Shown here piece by piece: positions 13,373-16,412 of a DNA stretch of 16,412 nt (the stretch's first letter is position 1; every line of letters begins with the position of its first letter). The notes under the pieces are model-generated. The model was not told where the DNA came from. It was given only the letters and a program-made list of their open reading frames with translations, and did not search any database. The position numbers and the translations under genes were made by a program. Origin of the DNA: Oscillospiraceae bacterium. GTDB taxonomy: Bacteria > Bacillota > Clostridia > Oscillospirales > Ruminococcaceae. The stretch covers positions 22,982 through 39,393 of the forward strand of contig DPBR01000099.1 in assembly GCA_003516865.1 (NCBI GenBank). Reading direction: 5' to 3'.

Positions 13373-14640
13373 AAAATGTAATTCTTAATTTCCTCAACGA
13401 CCTGAAGCGCAACTATAAAACGCTTATTCTGGCATTTTTGCTTTCGTTCACGCTTTGGATTGTGGTTTCCATTCAGGTTTTCCCGACAGTCGAGAAAGAA
13501 GTGAACAATATCGCGGTTGAAGCGCATCTTACAGATTATATGATACAGAATAATCTTCAGATTGTAAACGACATCGACCAGACGGTAAACGTCAAAATTC
13601 AGGGCAAGCGCTATGATATAAGCAGGCTTGATTCGCAGGATTTTTACGCTGCGGCGGACCTCTCGGAAGTAACCTCTGCGGGAAAATATAACGTTACGCT
13701 TGAGGTTTTCGCAAAAACAAACGAGGATTACACTCTGCTTGAGATTGAGCCGAAAACGCTTCTTCTTGAAATAGATAAGATTATCACGAAAGAATTCCCG
13801 ATAACGGGAACCGCGCCCGATATCAGCTTGCCCGAAGGCTTCTACGCCGATGACGTAACGACCTCGCCCGAAACGATTTCCGTGACAGGCTCGGCTTCAA
13901 TGCTTGATAAAATCGACAGAATTGAAGCGCGCTCGACGTTCCACGGGGATATTATGGAATCGACGCAGACGAACAGCGAAATCATCATTTACGGCAGCAA
14001 CGGCACAAAAATCGTGTCCGATAAGCTGAAGCTTTCAACCGAGATTGTCACGGTAAATATTCCGATATTCAAGCAAAAGGAATTGCCGCTGAAGCTTACG
14101 ATTAATTATCCGTCTGGATTTGACGCGGACTCGCTGAAGTACGAAATCAGCCCCGACAAGATAACGATTGCCGCTCCCGACAACACGATTGACAATCAAA
14201 GCGCGCTTGATATCGGCACAATCAACCTGTCCGACATCACCCCGAACAGCAACACCTATCTTCCTATCGTTCTTCCCGACGGCTACAAGAACCTTTCGGG
14301 CAATAACAGCGCAAGAATAACTTGGAAAACCGAAAATTACGGTTTGCTCGACTATATTGTAACCTCTGAGAATATCGAAATTAAGGGTACGCCCGACAAT
14401 TATAACGTATCGCTCACGACAACCGCGCTTACCGTTACCGTCACAGGACCGTCGGACCTGATAACCGGCTTTGCAAGCGGAGATATCACGGCTACGGTAA
14501 ATCTTATGGGATTGACGCTAAGACCCGGAACTCAGGACGTAACCGCAACAGTTCAGATTAAGGGAAGCGGTCAGAAATGCTGGGTTACAGGCGATTATAA
14601 GGTAACGATTTACGCCGTTCAAAAGGACGAGGGCGGATAA
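13369..14640 (+). CDS. cdaR: CdaR, YbbR-domain regulator of diadenylate cyclase
   Basis: A 423-residue protein with one N-terminal membrane helix (about 18-38) and an extracytoplasmic part of repeated YbbR domains. In Firmicutes CdaR binds and tunes CdaA from outside the membrane. The repeats show as recurring pattern blocks such as KEFPITGTAPDISLPEGFYADDV and KELPLKLTINYPSGFDADSL, each followed by a TVTGP/SVTGSA-type strand. Start is GTG at 13369-13371, with AAGGAGG seven to eight bases upstream. It overlaps the cdaA stop and is followed one base later by the FAD gene. Confidence 0.93.
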   Translation: MKNVILNFLNDLKRNYKTLILAFLLSFTLWIVVSIQVFPTVEKEVNNIAVEAHLTDYMIQNNLQIVNDIDQTVNVKIQGKRYDISRLDSQDFYAAADLSEVTSAGKYNVTLEVFAKTNEDYTLLEIEPKTLLLEIDKIITKEFPITGTAPDISLPEGFYADDVTTSPETISVTGSASMLDKIDRIEARSTFHGDIMESTQTNSEIIIYGSNGTKIVSDKLKLSTEIVTVNIPIFKQKELPLKLTINYPSGFDADSLKYEISPDKITIAAPDNTIDNQSALDIGTINLSDITPNSNTYLPIVLPDGYKNLSGNNSARITWKTENYGLLDYIVTSENIEIKGTPDNYNVSLTTTALTVTVTGPSDLITGFASGDITATVNLMGLTLRPGTQDVTATVQIKGSGQKCWVTGDYKVTIYAVQKDEGG

Positions 14641-14641
14641 A

Positions 14642-16225
14642 ATGGCAATAATAGTATCACAAATCAAAACCGAAATAAACGCGGCAAACGCTGAGAACGC
14701 TGTAAAAAAAGCGCTCTCGGCGCTCAGGCTTTATAAGAGCGAGGTTAAAACGGCAAAACTGCACAAAACCTCGGTAGACGCGCGGCACGGCGTATGCTTT
14801 GTAAATTCGGTTTACATCGAGCTTCAGAAGCCCGAAAAAGAAGCGCGGCTTGCGGAAAAATTCCCGAATGTGCGCGTTTTCACAAACGAAAAGCTTTCGG
14901 TTAATTTCGGGAGTGAAATACCCGACGGAAAAATCTGTATTGCGGGTTTCGGACCTGCGGGAATGTTCTGCGCGCTGACGCTCTGCGAGTTTGGCTACAA
15001 GCCGATTGTGTTTGAGCGCGGAGCTTCGATGAACGAAAGAATAAGCGCGGTCGAGGGCTACTGGAAAAACGGCATTCTCGACGAAAAGACAAACGTTCAG
15101 TTCGGCGAAGGCGGCGCGGGAACTTTTTCCGACGGCAAGCTGACGACGCGGATTAACGACCCTCTTTGCGCGAGGGTGCTCGAAAAATTTGCGGAATTTG
15201 GCGCTCCCGAAGAAATTCTTACCAAAGCGAAGCCGCATATCGGAACGGATAATTTGCGCGAAATTGTCGTAAACCTGCGCGAAAGAATAGTTGAACTTGG
15301 CGGTGAAATCCGCTTTCTGTCACCTGTTGAGAACGTTGAAATCAGCGCGGGAAAACTGCGTTCCGTGAGCGTAAACGGCGAGAAGATACCGTGCGGCGCG
15401 CTTGTTCTCGCGATAGGTCACTCTGCGCACGATACGTTTGGCGTTCTGCTGAAAAGCGGAATTGAATTACAGCCGAAATCGTTCTCGGTCGGCGCGAGAA
15501 TTGAGCATCTTCAGTCGGATATCGACGAGGCGCTTTACGGGAAATACGCGGGACACCCTGCCCTGCCGCCCGCCGAATACGCGCTTTCTTTCCGCGATAA
15601 AGACCGCGGCGTATACACGTTCTGTATGTGTCCGGGAGGCTTTGTCGTGGCTTCGGCAAGCTCGCGCGGTACAATCGTGACAAACGGAATGAGCAATTTT
15701 TCCCGTTCCGGTAAAAACGCAAACAGCGCGGTTCTGGTTTCGGTTTCGCCCGATGACTTCGGAACTTCGCCGCTTTCTGGCGTTGACTTCATCAAAAAGC
15801 TTGAGCAGAAAGCGTTTACGCTCGGCGGCGGCTCAGACCGCGCTCCTGCGACGCTCACGCGTGAGTTTATCGGCGGCGGAACGGCATTTTCGCTTGGCAG
15901 AGTCGCCCCGACTTATCTTCCGGGAGTTGAACCGGCAAATCTGCGTGAGCTTTTTCCGGAACACATTTCGGATTTTCTTGCGCTTGGAATTAACGCGTTT
16001 AACCGCAAGATACGCGGTTTTTCCGACAGCGACAGCGTTCTTACTGCGATTGAATCGCGAACGTCCTCGCCTGTGAGAATACCGCGCGGTGAAAACGGCT
16101 GCGCGCTCGGCACGGACGGGCTTTATCCCTGCGGAGAGGGCGCGGGTTACGCGGGCGGGATAATGTCCGCGGCTGTTGACGGAATTAAAACTGCTGTTAA
16201 GATTATGGAGCGCTTTAAGTCGTAA
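14642..16225 (+). CDS. FAD-dependent oxidoreductase, COG2509 family
   Basis: A 527-residue flavoprotein of the uncharacterised FAD-dependent dehydrogenase family COG2509. The Rossmann-type FAD-binding motif is GFGPAG (102-107) after an N-terminal ferredoxin-fold-like extension of about 90 residues. It is followed by the family segments FGEGGAGTFSDGKL and LAIGHSAHDTF, the substrate-side FSVGARIEH stretch and a C-terminal GEGAGYAGGIMSAAVDG FAD-contact motif. The substrate is unknown. It begins one base after the cdaR stop codon, with a GAGGGCGGAT ribosome-binding region inside cdaR, so it is the last gene of the c-di-AMP operon. In many relatives a glmM gene lies in this vicinity; here a terminator follows directly. 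Confidence 0.92.
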   Translation: MAIIVSQIKTEINAANAENAVKKALSALRLYKSEVKTAKLHKTSVDARHGVCFVNSVYIELQKPEKEARLAEKFPNVRVFTNEKLSVNFGSEIPDGKICIAGFGPAGMFCALTLCEFGYKPIVFERGASMNERISAVEGYWKNGILDEKTNVQFGEGGAGTFSDGKLTTRINDPLCARVLEKFAEFGAPEEILTKAKPHIGTDNLREIVVNLRERIVELGGEIRFLSPVENVEISAGKLRSVSVNGEKIPCGALVLAIGHSAHDTFGVLLKSGIELQPKSFSVGARIEHLQSDIDEALYGKYAGHPALPPAEYALSFRDKDRGVYTFCMCPGGFVVASASSRGTIVTNGMSNFSRSGKNANSAVLVSVSPDDFGTSPLSGVDFIKKLEQKAFTLGGGSDRAPATLTREFIGGGTAFSLGRVAPTYLPGVEPANLRELFPEHISDFLALGINAFNRKIRGFSDSDSVLTAIESRTSSPVRIPRGENGCALGTDGLYPCGEGAGYAGGIMSAAVDGIKTAVKIMERFKS

Positions 16226-16229
16226 TTTG

Positions 16230-16367
16230 CTGCAAATCGCTGCAAAATCCACAGTTTTCACAAAATCAAGACCGAGGTTATTTGCTTCGGTCTTTTTTCG
16301 CGGAACGAGATAATTTGTACTGCAAATTATCGCTTTATTTCAAAACCAACTGCAAATCGCTGTAAAA
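16230..16367. repeat. Short direct repeats and a 9-bp inverted repeat after the operon
   Basis: CTGCAAATCGCTGCAAAA at 16230-16247 recurs at 16350-16367 with one change (C to T). Similar, weaker text follows both copies (GTTTTCACAAAAT and GTTTCCACGAAAT). Between them, GATAATTTG (16309-16317) and CAAATTATC (16323-16331) form a perfect 9-bp inverted repeat with a 5-nt centre. No gene is seen in 16226-16412 apart from the terminator and these repeats. Confidence 0.7.
16268..16298 (+). terminator. Intrinsic terminator of the trmL-cdaA operon
   Basis: AAGACCGA (16268-16275) pairs perfectly with TCGGTCTT (16287-16294), and the inner G-U and G-C pairs extend the stem. It runs into six T residues (16293-16298). 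It lies 43 bases past the FAD gene stop and closes the rightward operon. Confidence 0.88.
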
Positions 16368-16392
16368 CCGGTTTCCACGAAATAATCTGTCC

Positions 16393-16412
16393 TTAAGGCA
16401 ACACCGCACAAA
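16393..16412. mobile_element. Left end of another copy of the MITE-like element, cut by the window edge
   Basis: TTAAGGCAACACCGCACAAA matches the left end of the element at 10712 (TTAGGGCAACACCGCACAAT) with two differences in 20 bases, and the ends of the decayed copy at 3960-4037. Only the first 20 bases are inside the window. Confidence 0.65.

Noticed and set aside
16226..16412. CRISPR array suggested by the repeated CTGCAAATCGCTG text
   Set aside because: There are only two copies 120 bp apart, with a terminator and palindrome between them instead of regular spacers; no cas gene is nearby.

Overview
The window comes from a Gram-positive member of the Clostridia, most likely an Oscillospiraceae/Ruminococcaceae-type gut bacterium. 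This rests on the gene order rplS-lepB-ylqF-rnhB-yraN, a tig-clpP-clpX block, cdaA-cdaR, strong Shine-Dalgarno sites, medium GC content and GC-rich codon choice. The species cannot be fixed from the sequence alone. Almost all of it is conserved housekeeping chromosome. The accessory material is a small family of inverted-repeat elements and one diverged orphan gene.

Left part, minus strand (1-9.6 kb). One long, tightly packed set of co-directional genes runs right to left. It starts at a strong promoter at about 9.51-9.54 kb and a structured leader of about 220 nt. The order is rplS (ribosomal protein L19), a hairpin, lepB (signal peptidase I), ylqF/rbgA (50S assembly GTPase), rnhB (RNase HII), yraN, thrC (threonine synthase) and a metallophosphoesterase. 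Then, after a gap holding a decayed inverted-repeat element, come tig (trigger factor), clpP, clpX and a small alkyltransferase-family gene, closed by an intrinsic terminator at 331-358. Genes overlap or lie within a few dozen bases of each other except at the rplS/lepB hairpin and the tig leader. Past the terminator is the 5' part of an AraC-family regulator with its own promoter and a palindromic putative operator; it runs off the left edge.

Middle (9.6-11.0 kb). A diverged RACo-like (DUF4445) ASKHA-fold gene lies upstream of rplS on the minus strand. It lacks the ferredoxin domain, and the recognisable nucleotide-binding glycine motifs are degraded. It is separated from the rightward genes by a 179-bp MITE-like element with inverted ends.

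Right part, plus strand (10.9-16.3 kb). A near-consensus sigma-A promoter (TTGAAA, 17 bp, TATAAT) drives trmL (tRNA wobble 2'-O-methyltransferase), a DegV-family gene, cdaA (diadenylate cyclase, TTG start), cdaR (YbbR-domain regulator of CdaA) and a COG2509 FAD-dependent oxidoreductase. An intrinsic terminator at 16268-16298 closes the operon. In many Firmicutes glmM follows cdaR; here the FAD gene and then the terminator take that position. The last 110 bases hold short repeats and the first 20 bases of another copy of the inverted-repeat element.

I see no clear defence or mobile system with cargo, no CRISPR array and no RNA gene. The most unusual items are the degenerate RACo-like protein, the inverted-repeat family (one full copy, one remnant in the tig leader, one cut by the right edge), the long structured rplS leader, and the alkyltransferase with an altered active-site motif.
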